This document shows, piece after piece, positions 7,872 through 16,560 of a stretch of DNA of 64,000 nucleotides (the stretch's first letter is position 1; the number at the start of each line of letters is the position of its first letter). This stretch comes from Parablautia muri (GTDB lineage: Bacteria; Bacillota; Clostridia; Lachnospirales; Lachnospiraceae). The notes under the pieces are model-generated. The model did no database searches. It was not told the DNA's origin and saw only the letters and a list, made by a program, of their open reading frames with translations. Location of the stretch: contig NZ_QZDT01000020.1 of assembly GCF_009917485.1 (NCBI RefSeq), positions 18,647-82,646 of the forward strand, written 5' to 3'. The translations under genes and the position numbers were made by a program.

Positions 7872-8657
7872 TTACTCCGCTCTTGTAATAATTTTCGCTA
7901 TGCTTTCTAAATCCGCTCCTGACGGTATCTCAAAAACTCCTGTGCGAATTTTCCTATCATATCCATTCTGAAACAAATATCTGTCAAACTCCGATGCCGA
8001 ACTTATCAAACCTGCTTCCTGCAGCTTAACGCTCACAGTATAAGAACCCTCACCGCTATTGATTTGAATACTGCCGGTCTGTGAAGCCGCCGCTTCAGCC
8101 ATCGGGGATGTCTCTGCAGGTATGGGCGTTTCCTCCGGCGTTGTAGCCGGCGATTCTGTCTGTATATCCTCCCTGTCAATATCAGGAGTCATCGTTGATA
8201 CAGGCAGGTTGTCAGGCTCATCTTCTTCTCTTGGTGCCAAAGTAGCCTCTGGCTCGGTTATCTTTTCTGCTGAAGGCACAGGTGTTTTTTCCGCTGAAGG
8301 TACTGCTGTTTTTTCTGTAATGGCTGCCGGGGATGCTGCCTCATCTTCCCCTGAAGGTGTTTTCTTTGCACCATCTTCCGGCTGCGGTGTCTTTTCAAGC
8401 GGCGTAGGTATTTCAGATTTTTCCGGCTCCTTCGCCTTTGCCTCCGCATCTGGTCCGCTGGCCGCATTCGCGGACTGTCCTGCAACCGTATCTGCCAGCA
8501 CAGTACTCTCCTCAACCATGCCCAGCTCTCTTGCCCTCTCCATAATTTCCTCATCGCTGAGAACCTGTTTCCTGCCTCCGACCGCGATCTCCATAATTAA
8601 CGCCGTCACAACAATGCCTATCCCAAGGCCTCTCAGATAATATTTTAAATTCATCAT
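7872..8657 (-). CDS. Membrane-anchored protein with C-terminal YceG/MltG-like LysM subdomain
   Basis: The 261-residue protein has one N-terminal membrane segment (about residues 8 to 26), then about 150 residues rich in Pro, Thr, Glu and Ala, typical of an extracellular wall-spanning linker, and a C-terminal piece of about 65 residues. That piece (SYTVSVKLQEAGLISSASEFDRYL, then GVFEIPSGADLESIAKIIT) resembles the LysM-like part of the endolytic transglycosylase MltG. The catalytic transglycosylase region is absent, so it probably binds glycan or a partner rather than cutting. It is the last gene of the fla/che operon. Assignment rests on pattern recognition and is moderate. Confidence 0.55.
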   Translation of the reverse strand: MMNLKYYLRGLGIGIVVTALIMEIAVGGRKQVLSDEEIMERARELGMVEESTVLADTVAGQSANAASGPDAEAKAKEPEKSEIPTPLEKTPQPEDGAKKTPSGEDEAASPAAITEKTAVPSAEKTPVPSAEKITEPEATLAPREEDEPDNLPVSTMTPDIDREDIQTESPATTPEETPIPAETSPMAEAAASQTGSIQINSGEGSYTVSVKLQEAGLISSASEFDRYLFQNGYDRKIRTGVFEIPSGADLESIAKIITRAE

Positions 8658-8672
8658 ATTTACCAGCGTTCC

Positions 8673-9641
8673 TTAATTTCCTTCATATAAATCAATTACA
8701 AGCTTGACTTCTCCTACACCAAGACCAAGCTCCTTTGCTATTGTCATATTAGACTTGCCCGCTTTGTGTAGCTCTAATATTTTCTCATTGCTATTCCTTG
8801 CGTCCGGGTTTTCACTTTCCTTTGAGGCCACCTCGGGCGCCGCGGTCGCTTCAGTCTCTAAGGCCGGGGCTGTTTCCTCCTTTGCAAGTACGCCTTCCGG
8901 CAAGATATCCTTAAGTGCCGCTTTTGAAACCTTAGACTTTCTTCTGCCTCTTCCGGATGTCTTAGCCACCTCTTTTTCCTCTGCTTTTTCCTCCGGTGGC
9001 TGATGAATTACTTCCAATTTCTCTGCGCTGATTGGCTTAAATTCATCCGTATCCTGTTCTTTCTCCACCTGCACAGGTTCCGCTGCCATCTTAGGTGCTG
9101 ACTCGAAAGTGACTTTATCCAGAGATGCCGCCGCTTCTATCGCCTTCTTTGTATTATCAACTGCCTTATCCAAAGCGCCCTGTATCTCTTTCGCTTTAGC
9201 CTCTGCCTCCTTAGCTGTCACCTCAGCATCCGTCAATGTCTGTCTGACTTCACTTTCTTTTTTCATTGCTTCACTGACTGTTGCCATCAAAGTATCATGC
9301 TTATCATTTAACATATCATACAGAAATACTACTTCTTTATGATTTTTATTGATTTCCTCAAGTACCGTATCAGAATACTCATTGACCGCCATTATTTTTT
9401 CATTGGTAAGACGCTCCATGGCACGCTCTGACTTTTCAATAGCATAGGTAATCGTCTCATCCACCATATCGCTTACCGTGGACTTTACATTTCCGGCTTC
9501 CTTTTCCACCATCTCTCTAACGGCATCCTCGCTTAAGCCTGCATCATACTGCACATCCTCTTTTTTTCCTGCCGGAATCAAAAAACTGACTATAAAAATA
9601 ACAACCCCAAGCAAAATAAGAACTATTTCCATTACTCCCAT
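8673..9641 (-). CDS. SwrB-like / DUF6115-type membrane coiled-coil protein
   Basis: It has an N-terminal membrane segment (MEIVLILLGVVIFIVSFLI), a long helical coiled-coil region to about residue 185, a Pro/Glu/Ala-rich linker, and a C-terminal helix-turn-helix-like piece (EKILELHKAGKSNMTIAKELGLGVGEVKLVIDLY). It stands one small gene downstream of the sigma-28 gene, where B. subtilis has swrB, a single-membrane-span activator of flagellar export and basal body assembly. A shared role is inferred from position and architecture, not from identity. The ATG at 9641 follows GGGAGATTAG; one 21 bases earlier is possible. Confidence 0.6.
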   Translation of the reverse strand: MGVMEIVLILLGVVIFIVSFLIPAGKKEDVQYDAGLSEDAVREMVEKEAGNVKSTVSDMVDETITYAIEKSERAMERLTNEKIMAVNEYSDTVLEEINKNHKEVVFLYDMLNDKHDTLMATVSEAMKKESEVRQTLTDAEVTAKEAEAKAKEIQGALDKAVDNTKKAIEAAASLDKVTFESAPKMAAEPVQVEKEQDTDEFKPISAEKLEVIHQPPEEKAEEKEVAKTSGRGRRKSKVSKAALKDILPEGVLAKEETAPALETEATAAPEVASKESENPDARNSNEKILELHKAGKSNMTIAKELGLGVGEVKLVIDLYEGN

Positions 9642-9679
9642 ACTAATCTCCCATGCTCCCAAAAGCCCGCAAATGCTTT

Positions 9680-9997
9680 TCAGATTTTGATATCAATGCC
9701 TCTTTGACTTTTCAAAAGCACTTTTCCATCTATTTCTTTTTCTTCCCGCTTACGCTTTCGTCCGCCATCCCCAGCATATTTCCCATTGCCTTCATCCTTT
9801 GCGTCAAAGCGTTTTTCCTGTCTTTCCGCATGGTCGCCTTGGCGTACCTGACGTACTCTGTTTTCCACGGTACGACCAAACTGCTGTTGAAAGTTGTTCT
9901 GATCCACCGTTACTTTATTATCTTCATTATGTTTGATCGTAGTAAAATCCTGTGCTCTCGTTACCTGTCCCTGAAGCTCCACGCGACTAATTGTCAT
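9680..9997 (-). CDS. Hypothetical protein in the fla/che operon
   Basis: This 105-residue, strongly charged protein has no membrane segment or recognisable domain. The N-terminal half is Gln/Asn/Val-rich; the second half is Lys/Arg/Glu/Gly-rich (GGRKRKREEKEIDGK). Codon use and tight placement between the sigma-28 and SwrB-like genes support a real gene. Function unknown; a flagellar or regulatory role is only suggested by position. Confidence 0.6.
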   Translation of the reverse strand: MTISRVELQGQVTRAQDFTTIKHNEDNKVTVDQNNFQQQFGRTVENRVRQVRQGDHAERQEKRFDAKDEGNGKYAGDGGRKRKREEKEIDGKVLLKSQRGIDIKI

Positions 9998-10052
9998 AAA
10001 ATACCATACCCTTTCCGGCAGATTTTTATTCCTTCTGCACCCAAAAGGTAAC

Positions 10053-10817
10053 TTATGCTGAGAATATTCCCATATAGTTGCCCATTTTCGTTTTCATTTT
10101 CTGAAGCGCCCTGGTATGAAGCTGAGATATCCTTGATTCGGATACCTCTAACACATTACTGATTTCTTTCAGCGTAAGATCCTCATAATAATAAAGTAAA
10201 ATAACCTTTTTTTCCTTTTCCGTCAAAAGCTCTAACGCCTTATTCAGTACTTTCTTTAATTCCTCTTTTTCTATAACTTCTTCCGGACTGTCAAAACGGC
10301 GCTGCTGAGTCTGCTCCGCCGGTATCTCCGCACCGGATTCCATAAACTCATTTAAGGAAACTACTCCGGTAATCTTCATCTGAGACTGCCAGGACGTATA
10401 ATCATTCTCCGAGATACCAAGATTTTGGGCAATTTCCTCATCTGTGGCTGTCCGCCCTGTAGCAGCTTCAATCTCCTTTACCGCCGCATCTATTTTCTTT
10501 TGCTTTTGCCTGATGGTTCTTGGAATCCAGTCCATCTTCCTGATCTGGTCAAGAATTGCTCCACGGATACGCAAGCTGGCATAGGTTTCAAATTTTACGG
10601 CCTTCATACTGTCAAACTTATCAATTGCATCAATCAGCCCAAAAATACCATAGCTTACAAGGTCATCGTATTCCACATTATATCCTAAATACATACTAAG
10701 GCGCCCTGCCACCAGCTTTACAAGCGGTGCATATTCTAATATAAGCTTCTCCCTGATTTCAGGCGATTTCGTTTTTTCATAACTCTCCCAAAGCTTATTT
10801 CTTCCCGCTTCGTCCAT
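10053..10817 (-). CDS. fliA: RNA polymerase sigma-28 (FliA/SigD/WhiG family)
   Basis: This is the sigma factor for late flagellar and chemotaxis genes (the family is called SigD in Bacillus, FliA in enterics). Region 2 shows the core-binding stretch LVKLVAGRLSMYLG and DLVSYGIFGLIDAIDKFD, followed by VKFETYASLRIRGAILDQIRKMDWIPR. Region 4 carries ILLYYYEDLTLKEISNVLEVSESRISQLHTRAL. The ATG at 10817 is used because GGAGGTAGCA precedes it; this gives 254 residues. No anti-sigma factor (flgM) is in the window. Confidence 0.95.
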   Translation of the reverse strand: MDEAGRNKLWESYEKTKSPEIREKLILEYAPLVKLVAGRLSMYLGYNVEYDDLVSYGIFGLIDAIDKFDSMKAVKFETYASLRIRGAILDQIRKMDWIPRTIRQKQKKIDAAVKEIEAATGRTATDEEIAQNLGISENDYTSWQSQMKITGVVSLNEFMESGAEIPAEQTQQRRFDSPEEVIEKEELKKVLNKALELLTEKEKKVILLYYYEDLTLKEISNVLEVSESRISQLHTRALQKMKTKMGNYMGIFSA

Positions 10818-10842
10818 TGCTACCTCCATCACCTAAAGTCAA

Positions 10843-11148
10843 TTATGTCTCTCCGTCCTCTTGAGCCCCGGCACTTTCTGTTTCTTCCCCTGCCTCTCCC
10901 ATTTCCGGCACTTCTTCTGCCTTTTCGGCTTCCTCTGCTTCCTTAGCGGCTATTTCCTCATTGATTTGCCGGACAAAAGAATTTACTTTCATTTGTATAA
11001 AACTTCCGGCTATATAAAAAACTACAAGAACAATCAAAAGAACTGGCAGCATTTCCTTACTGCTGTAATGAAAAAAATACATCATTAAGCTGACAACCGC
11101 CCCTGCAAGAAGCATTAAAAATGGTGCAAATAATTTGTCTTTTTTCAT
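10843..11148 (-). CDS. Small two-helix membrane protein of the fla/che operon
   Basis: From the ATG at 11148 it encodes 101 residues beginning MKKDKLFAPFLMLLAG. Two hydrophobic helices (about residues 6 to 28 and 33 to 53) are followed by a cytosolic Glu/Ala/Gly-rich acidic tail. I recognise no domain; similar short proteins sit before the sigma factor in related Lachnospiraceae as far as I can recall. The longer frame to 11214 lacks a good ribosome site. Confidence 0.6.
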   Translation of the reverse strand: MKKDKLFAPFLMLLAGAVVSLMMYFFHYSSKEMLPVLLIVLVVFYIAGSFIQMKVNSFVRQINEEIAAKEAEEAEKAEEVPEMGEAGEETESAGAQEDGET

Positions 11149-11302
11149 AAAAATCTTCCATGCTCCTAATATTCCATCCATCGTATATACGCAAAAGATG
11201 CCTTGTGTATGCATTATATATATAATATATGTGCAATATGTAATGTATACCCAAAAGCACGCTTTACGTCAAGCAGAAATCTGCCTTTGAAAAATTTATT
11301 TA

Positions 11303-11788
11303 TCAAATTATCTTCTCCGGCATACCCACGGAACGTATATGGAAGTCTCCTGTTTTAGGATAAAAAACCACTGTTCTACCGTATGTTTTTCCTGTATCCT
11401 CCGCAAGAATTGGAATTTTCATTGCGCTAAGTTTTTTTTTGCTGGCAAGAACGTTGCGCTGCCCTACACGTATATTATCATTTTTTCCGCCAAAGGCAAA
11501 CATTTGTGCACCGCCAGCTATTTTGGCTACAAGTCTGTTTCGACTTCCTCCTAAACGTACAATCTCATTTACCAAATCTTCTATTCCGGTATCTGCAAAT
11601 TTAGGTCTGTTTGTATTATTTCTAATTTCTGTGCTATCGGGTAACATAATATGAGCCAGGCCGCCAACGCCGGTCATAGGATCTCTGATTGCAATTCCCA
11701 CGCAGGAACCTAACCCCAATGTAGTTACTCCATCCTCTCCTTTACATGTCTTTAAATCCGCCATTCCCACTTTTATAATAACACCCAT
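11303..11788 (-). CDS. cheD: Chemoreceptor glutamine deamidase CheD
   Basis: CheD deamidates receptor glutamines and binds CheC to raise its CheY-P phosphatase activity. The 161-residue protein has the family LGLGSCVGIAIRDPMTGVGGLAHIMLPDS, containing the catalytic Cys of the TLGLGSC motif at about residue 29 and the His of the HIMLP motif at about residue 47, and FADTGIEDLVNEI later. Immediately downstream of cheC, as in Bacillus, consistent with their acting as a complex. Confidence 0.95.
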   Translation of the reverse strand: MGVIIKVGMADLKTCKGEDGVTTLGLGSCVGIAIRDPMTGVGGLAHIMLPDSTEIRNNTNRPKFADTGIEDLVNEIVRLGGSRNRLVAKIAGGAQMFAFGGKNDNIRVGQRNVLASKKKLSAMKIPILAEDTGKTYGRTVVFYPKTGDFHIRSVGMPEKII

Positions 11789-11820
11789 GTTCTTACCGTC
11801 TCCCGCCTTTTCCGCTGAGC

Positions 11821-12456
11821 CTACATTACACCAAGTGATTTTAAAATCTTTCCGTAGGACTCCATATCCGGAATCATAATAAAGTAACCATCTAATTCAA
11901 TATCATCTGAAAATTTCGTCTCAATAAACAAAATTTTATCCCCTAAAATACCAAATTCAACCGCAGGAACGCTGAGCAGCGCTCCTGCCATATCAATACC
12001 AAGCTGCGGTATGGATGGGGTTATCTTCAAGCTTGTAAGACTGGATAATGCATTTAAATATGCGCCGGTTATAATATTCCCTACTTCCTTGATTGCAGAG
12101 CACTCCATCTCTCCAAACTGATATTCCTCCTGCACTTCCTCATCAATACCAAGCATTCCGCACATTAGTTTATTTACCAAATGAGCTGCAGCACTCTGGG
12201 GGAGAATAAACATCATGCTGCCCTCTATATCTCCCGTAACCTGAAGATATATGCCAACCATAATCTGTTCATCACCACCTACAGCATCGCCCAAGTCCTG
12301 AAAATCCAGCAGCTTAACCTGTGGTACGGACATATCCACTTTACAGTTGATTAATTGTGCCAGCGCCGTAGTGGCATTTCCGGCTCCAATATTGCCTAAT
12401 TCCTTCAAAACATCAAAATATTGATTGGATAATTGTTCCATATTAAGGTCCTTCAT
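11821..12456 (-). CDS. cheC: CheY-P phosphatase CheC
   Basis: CheC dephosphorylates CheY-P and is stimulated by CheD. It has the duplicated CheC motif: the first copy LKELGNIGAGNATTALAQL near residue 15 and the second SAIKEVGNIITGAYLNALSSL near residue 115, each with the Glu and Asn catalytic pair (E..xxN). Length 211 is normal. The start follows AGGAGGGACC. Order cheB-cheA-cheW-cheC-cheD-sigD matches B. subtilis. Confidence 0.95.
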   Translation of the reverse strand: MKDLNMEQLSNQYFDVLKELGNIGAGNATTALAQLINCKVDMSVPQVKLLDFQDLGDAVGGDEQIMVGIYLQVTGDIEGSMMFILPQSAAAHLVNKLMCGMLGIDEEVQEEYQFGEMECSAIKEVGNIITGAYLNALSSLTSLKITPSIPQLGIDMAGALLSVPAVEFGILGDKILFIETKFSDDIELDGYFIMIPDMESYGKILKSLGVM

Positions 12457-12505
12457 GGTCCCTCCTATACACTAACTATAACTTCTTCCCTTGCTGTTCA
12501 TCCAT

Positions 12506-12985
12506 TCATTTTTCCAGAGCTACGGCATTCAGATCCAGAAGGGATATCAGCTCATTCTCATGCTTACCAATACCCATAATAAAACTTGTTTTGTCCTCTT
12601 TCCCATCATAGGAAGCTCTTTCAATCTGGCTGGGACTCAAGGTAACAACCTCTCTCACTTCATCCACAATAACGCCAATGGTACCATGCTGCTCCAGTTT
12701 CAATATAATGATTCTGGTAGCCTTGGTAAACTCATCTGCCGCCAGATTCATCTTAAGCCGAAGACTCATAACCGGTATAACCTCACCGCGCAAGTTTATG
12801 ACTCCCTTCAGATAATCGGCTACCTTGGGTACTCTGGTAATATGCTGCATACGCACAATATTATCAATAAATTTAATATCAATACCATACTGCTCATGTC
12901 CAAGCTTTATCACGATATATTGCTGCGTATCATACCCTGCCTTTACATCAGCTCCGTCCAGACCAGAAACTTTCAGTTCATCCAT
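12506..12985 (-). CDS. cheW: Chemotaxis coupling protein CheW
   Basis: This is the scaffold that links receptors to CheA. The 159 residues form a single CheW domain: QYIVIKLGHEQYGIDIKFIDNIVRMQHITRVPKVADYLKGVINLRGEVIPVMSLRLK is the diagnostic block, ending with GIGKHENELISLLDLN. An N-terminal stretch of about 20 residues precedes the domain. GGGGGAAGAAG lies before the ATG. Directly downstream of cheA. Confidence 0.96.
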   Translation of the reverse strand: MDELKVSGLDGADVKAGYDTQQYIVIKLGHEQYGIDIKFIDNIVRMQHITRVPKVADYLKGVINLRGEVIPVMSLRLKMNLAADEFTKATRIIILKLEQHGTIGVIVDEVREVVTLSPSQIERASYDGKEDKTSFIMGIGKHENELISLLDLNAVALEK

Positions 12986-13001
12986 TCTTCTTCCCCCTGT
13001 C

Positions 13002-15083
13002 TTATATCAATGCGTTAGCATCCAAAATAAGTGCCACTTCACCATCTCCTAATATAGTTGCACCGCTGATGATCCTGCACTTACTGATGTACTTGCCAAG
13101 CGATTTAATGACGATCTCCTGTTGTCCTATCAGCTCATCCACTACCAGGCCTGCCAGTCTCTCGCCCTTCTTGACAATAACTACCATAATATTTTCATCC
13201 GGCGCCTTACTGCTTTCTATATCCAACTCATCACTTAATCTGATAATAGGGATTACACTGCCTCTTAAATTAATCACTTCTCTGTTCTCTACAAGCTTTA
13301 CATCATCTGGGCTGATATCCTCAATGGTCTGAATGCTGCCAAGGGAGACCGCATATTTTTCCCCTCCAACCGTAACCATTAAAGCCTGAATAATTGCAAG
13401 CGTCAACGGAAGCCTGATTGTCCAGGTACTTCCTTCCTCCAGGCTGGATTTTACCTCTACCTCACCGCTTAAGGATTCGATCTTAGACTTAACTACGTCA
13501 AGTCCTACACCCCTGCCTGATACGTCCGATATGGTCTTGGCAGTTGAAAAACCTGCATGGAAAAGAAGGTTGATAATATCCTTCTCACTCATGGTCGCTG
13601 CCTGGTCAGGCGTAATAACGCCACGTTCAATCGCCTTATTCTTAACGCTTTCTACATCAATTCCGTTCCCATCGTCCTTAACCTCTATCACAACATTATT
13701 ACCGTCCTGATAAGCATTCAGGAAAATGGAACCCACTTCCGGCTTACCTCTCTTAATACGCAGCTCATTGGACTCAAGCCCATGGTCAGCGGCATTACGC
13801 AGAAGGTGCATTAAGGGATCGCCAATTTCATCTACCACTGTTCTGTCAAGCTCTGTTTCCTCACCGGACATATACAGCTCCATCTTCTTATTTAATTTCT
13901 TGGACAGGTCACGAATCATCCTGGGGAACTTACTTACAACACTCTCAATAGGAACCATCCTGACCTTCATAACAGATTCATGAAGGTTTGTGGTTACACT
14001 CTCCAGATACTCAATATGTTCTCTAAAGCCTGTTCCGCCCTCCGCCCTGGAGTCAGCCACCATAGAATTCTTGGCAATAATCAGCTCGCTGACCAGATTC
14101 ATAAGTACATCAAGCTTTTCAATATCCACACGAACCGTTCTGTTTGCCACAGGCTTACCTGCTGGCTTTTTATCGTTTGCCTTAGCAGACGCTCCCTGCT
14201 GGGGTTTCGCAGGCGCGGCCGGTTTGGTTTCTTCCTTGACAGCCACGGCAGCCGTTCCCTCTTTCGTCTCCGGTGCCTCGGCAGTCTCAGCAACCTCATA
14301 AGGTACAATAACTATCTTTTCTATTTCAGAAACATTTTTTGCTTCTTTTATTACTCCCTCCAGCTCATAATCAGAAACCACAATGAGACTGAAGCTTAAA
14401 TCAAACTTTTCATCCTCAATATCCTGTACAGGAGGATTGCAGACAATGATCTCAGCTTTCTCCTCAATTTCCTTATACACCTGGAAAGCTCTGGCTGCTT
14501 TCAGAAGACAACTTTCCTCCACGAACACGCTGATGCCAAAGATCCCTTTGCCCTGAGACTTAGCGGCCTCCAAAACCACCCGTTCGGATTCTCCTAATTT
14601 GATATCCTTCCATGCTTCTTCCGCCTTATTTTCCTCAGAGGTTTCTTTGCCATTTTCTTTTACTTCTTCTGAAGGCGCCGATACTTCTCCGCCCTCCTTG
14701 CTGGCTTTTAGATACTCATTCAGCTGGTTAATAAGCTGCTGATTCTCGTTGGTTCCTTCGTCAGCAGTTTCCTGAATATTGTTGGTATATTCTTCAAGAG
14801 CGTCCAGACATTGGAACAAGGTGTCAATCAGATTAGAATTAACCTTCATGGTTCCGTTTCTGATTTCTGAAAATACATTTTCCATGTCATGAGTTAAATT
14901 CTGCATTCTCTTATAACCCATAGTGCCCGCCATACCCTTTAAGGAATGGGCTGCACGGAAAATTTCATTAATTGTATCCGAATCCTCCGGTTCCTGCTCC
15001 AGATTAAGTATCTGGGTATTCAGGCTTTCAAGGTGTTCCTTTGTTTCATCAAGAAAAATTTCCAGATATTGATTTACATCCAT
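13002..15083 (-). CDS. cheA: Chemotaxis histidine kinase CheA
   Basis: This is the receptor-coupled kinase that phosphorylates CheY. It has a full five-domain layout in 693 residues: HPt with phospho-acceptor His46 in RAAHSLKGMAGTMGY; a CheY-binding P2 region about 160 to 275 (ESERVVLEAAKSQGKGIFGISVFVEE); an Ala/Pro/Lys linker; P3 dimerisation about 320 to 385; the ATP-binding P4 with LLRNAADHGLE, DDGNGID and SGRGVGLDVV; and the CheW-like P5 at the C-terminus. It starts directly after the cheB stop codon. Confidence 0.97.
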   Translation of the reverse strand: MDVNQYLEIFLDETKEHLESLNTQILNLEQEPEDSDTINEIFRAAHSLKGMAGTMGYKRMQNLTHDMENVFSEIRNGTMKVNSNLIDTLFQCLDALEEYTNNIQETADEGTNENQQLINQLNEYLKASKEGGEVSAPSEEVKENGKETSEENKAEEAWKDIKLGESERVVLEAAKSQGKGIFGISVFVEESCLLKAARAFQVYKEIEEKAEIIVCNPPVQDIEDEKFDLSFSLIVVSDYELEGVIKEAKNVSEIEKIVIVPYEVAETAEAPETKEGTAAVAVKEETKPAAPAKPQQGASAKANDKKPAGKPVANRTVRVDIEKLDVLMNLVSELIIAKNSMVADSRAEGGTGFREHIEYLESVTTNLHESVMKVRMVPIESVVSKFPRMIRDLSKKLNKKMELYMSGEETELDRTVVDEIGDPLMHLLRNAADHGLESNELRIKRGKPEVGSIFLNAYQDGNNVVIEVKDDGNGIDVESVKNKAIERGVITPDQAATMSEKDIINLLFHAGFSTAKTISDVSGRGVGLDVVKSKIESLSGEVEVKSSLEEGSTWTIRLPLTLAIIQALMVTVGGEKYAVSLGSIQTIEDISPDDVKLVENREVINLRGSVIPIIRLSDELDIESSKAPDENIMVVIVKKGERLAGLVVDELIGQQEIVIKSLGKYISKCRIISGATILGDGEVALILDANALI

Positions 15084-15692
15084 CTAAATTACCCCCACGT
15101 TCCTTATAATTTCCTGTGCAATTCTCTCAAGTGATATTCCCTTACCGGAAAGCCCGGACACTACAATGCTCTTTGGCATACCATATACGGTGGAACTTTC
15201 CTCACTTTGGGCAAATACCGTTACTTTTTTCTTTTCCTTTAAATTTCTGATCCCAACTGTGCCATCTGCTCCCATACCGGTAAGAACCGCACATACAATC
15301 TCATCATAGCTGCATGTAGCTAAAGACTCATACATGTAATTCGCACAGGGACGTACCCCTTCTCTGGGCGGTTCATCCGAATAGCGTATTACATGCCTCG
15401 TCCCGCTTCTTACCGCTTTCATATGCCTTCCGCCACGGGCTAAATAGACCTGTCCCTGCTTAATCACATCCCCCTCCGCCGCTTCTTTTACCGCTATCGG
15501 GCTTAAGGTATTAAGTCTGGCCGCAAGAGCTTCGGTAAAGCCTGCCGGCATATGCTGTACAATCAAAACAGGCGCATTCAAATTGGCTGGCAGCAGCGGA
15601 ATCAAACCCTGCAATGCCTTAGGTCCTCCGGTTGAACTGGCAATTGCAACAATTTTTCTACCGGCTCTGATTTCATCTGCCTTTGTTATCAT
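15084..15692 (-). CDS. cheB: Receptor methylesterase CheB, catalytic domain only
   Basis: It removes methyl groups from receptor glutamates. The 202 residues contain only the methylesterase domain, with the Ser-His-Asp triad visible: Ser20 in ASSTGG, His47 in IVQHMP and Asp143 in LTGMGADG. Standard CheB is about 350 residues with an N-terminal receiver domain that CheA phosphorylates. Here no receiver is encoded upstream: the preceding 131 bases have no open frame for one. The start is good (AAAAGGATTT). How activity is controlled without phosphorylation is unclear. Confidence 0.9.
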   Translation of the reverse strand: MITKADEIRAGRKIVAIASSTGGPKALQGLIPLLPANLNAPVLIVQHMPAGFTEALAARLNTLSPIAVKEAAEGDVIKQGQVYLARGGRHMKAVRSGTRHVIRYSDEPPREGVRPCANYMYESLATCSYDEIVCAVLTGMGADGTVGIRNLKEKKKVTVFAQSEESSTVYGMPKSIVVSGLSGKGISLERIAQEIIRNVGVI

Positions 15693-15823
15693 AATAAATC
15701 CTTTTCTAACTTAAACATCCAGCAGCAATTCAGGTACAAAAACCCACCTGGACTGTTACTATACTTCCAACACGTAAATTATAGCACATTTTTATCTTCA
15801 CATGGGTGTAAAGTAATCATCCT

Positions 15824-16546
15824 TTAAACTTTTTTCCGCTTTCTGATCTTTCTTTCTTCTTCAAAGATGTAACGAATAATTTCTTCACGTTCTTCCATAT
15901 TAATGTTAATATACTGGGCCCGATGCTCATACATGCCAGGTTTATCCTCAAGCTCTTTGACTCTGAGCACCTTCGCTGCCAGCATAAATTCCTTCTCCTC
16001 TCCATCCACGGACAACATATACTTACAATAAATAAGACTATCCTGTTCATAAATGTTATCCGACACAAAACGTACGCCACCACCGCTGATATCTACAATC
16101 ATACCATGCTTTACGGGAAGTCCCATCGCCACATAATCACGATTTCCTTCAATCGCCACAATTTCTGATTTTTCCATGAATCGTACATCCATATCTAAAG
16201 CGCAGCTTAACCTGTAATATTCCCTTCTTTGGTGCCTTCTCAAATTGGTAGTAAGCTCCATCAGCAGAATATACTGTCCGCCTGATTTATATCTGTCTAT
16301 TACATTTGCCAGACACTGATACAGCCCTGATGATGTATAAAAGCACAAATCATATTCCGTATTCACCGGCAGCAAAATAAGCTTCATCTTCTCCATAGGC
16401 ATTGCAATCTCCAGCCTGTCTTCTGAAAGAACGTCTAAAACCAGGGTCTGGTATGTCTTTACATTCTCAAATTCATCCAAATCCTGGGCCCGCTCCACTG
16501 CCTGCATTTCGATTTTGTTTCCCGGTTCCACATACTTTAATAGCAT
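15824..16546 (-). CDS. YcgR-like flagellar brake protein with PilZ domain
   Basis: The 240-residue protein has an N-terminal YcgR-N-like beta domain (about residues 1 to 100) and a C-terminal PilZ domain. The c-di-GMP-binding RxxxR motif is seen in RRHQRREYYRL and the second motif in DISGGGVRF. In B. subtilis and enterics such proteins bind the motor or stator to slow rotation at high c-di-GMP. It lies between flhG and cheB; start after CAGGAGGTAGGG. Substrate and partner are inferred from the family. Confidence 0.9.
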   Translation of the reverse strand: MLLKYVEPGNKIEMQAVERAQDLDEFENVKTYQTLVLDVLSEDRLEIAMPMEKMKLILLPVNTEYDLCFYTSSGLYQCLANVIDRYKSGGQYILLMELTTNLRRHQRREYYRLSCALDMDVRFMEKSEIVAIEGNRDYVAMGLPVKHGMIVDISGGGVRFVSDNIYEQDSLIYCKYMLSVDGEEKEFMLAAKVLRVKELEDKPGMYEHRAQYININMEEREEIIRYIFEEERKIRKRKKV

Positions 16547-16560
16547 ATCCCTACCTCCTG

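Noticed and set aside
15700..15780. Receiver domain of CheB lost by frameshift
   Set aside because: I read all frames upstream of cheB and found no receiver-like motif (no DD, MD-P-MDG or KP); the interval is short and AT-rich.
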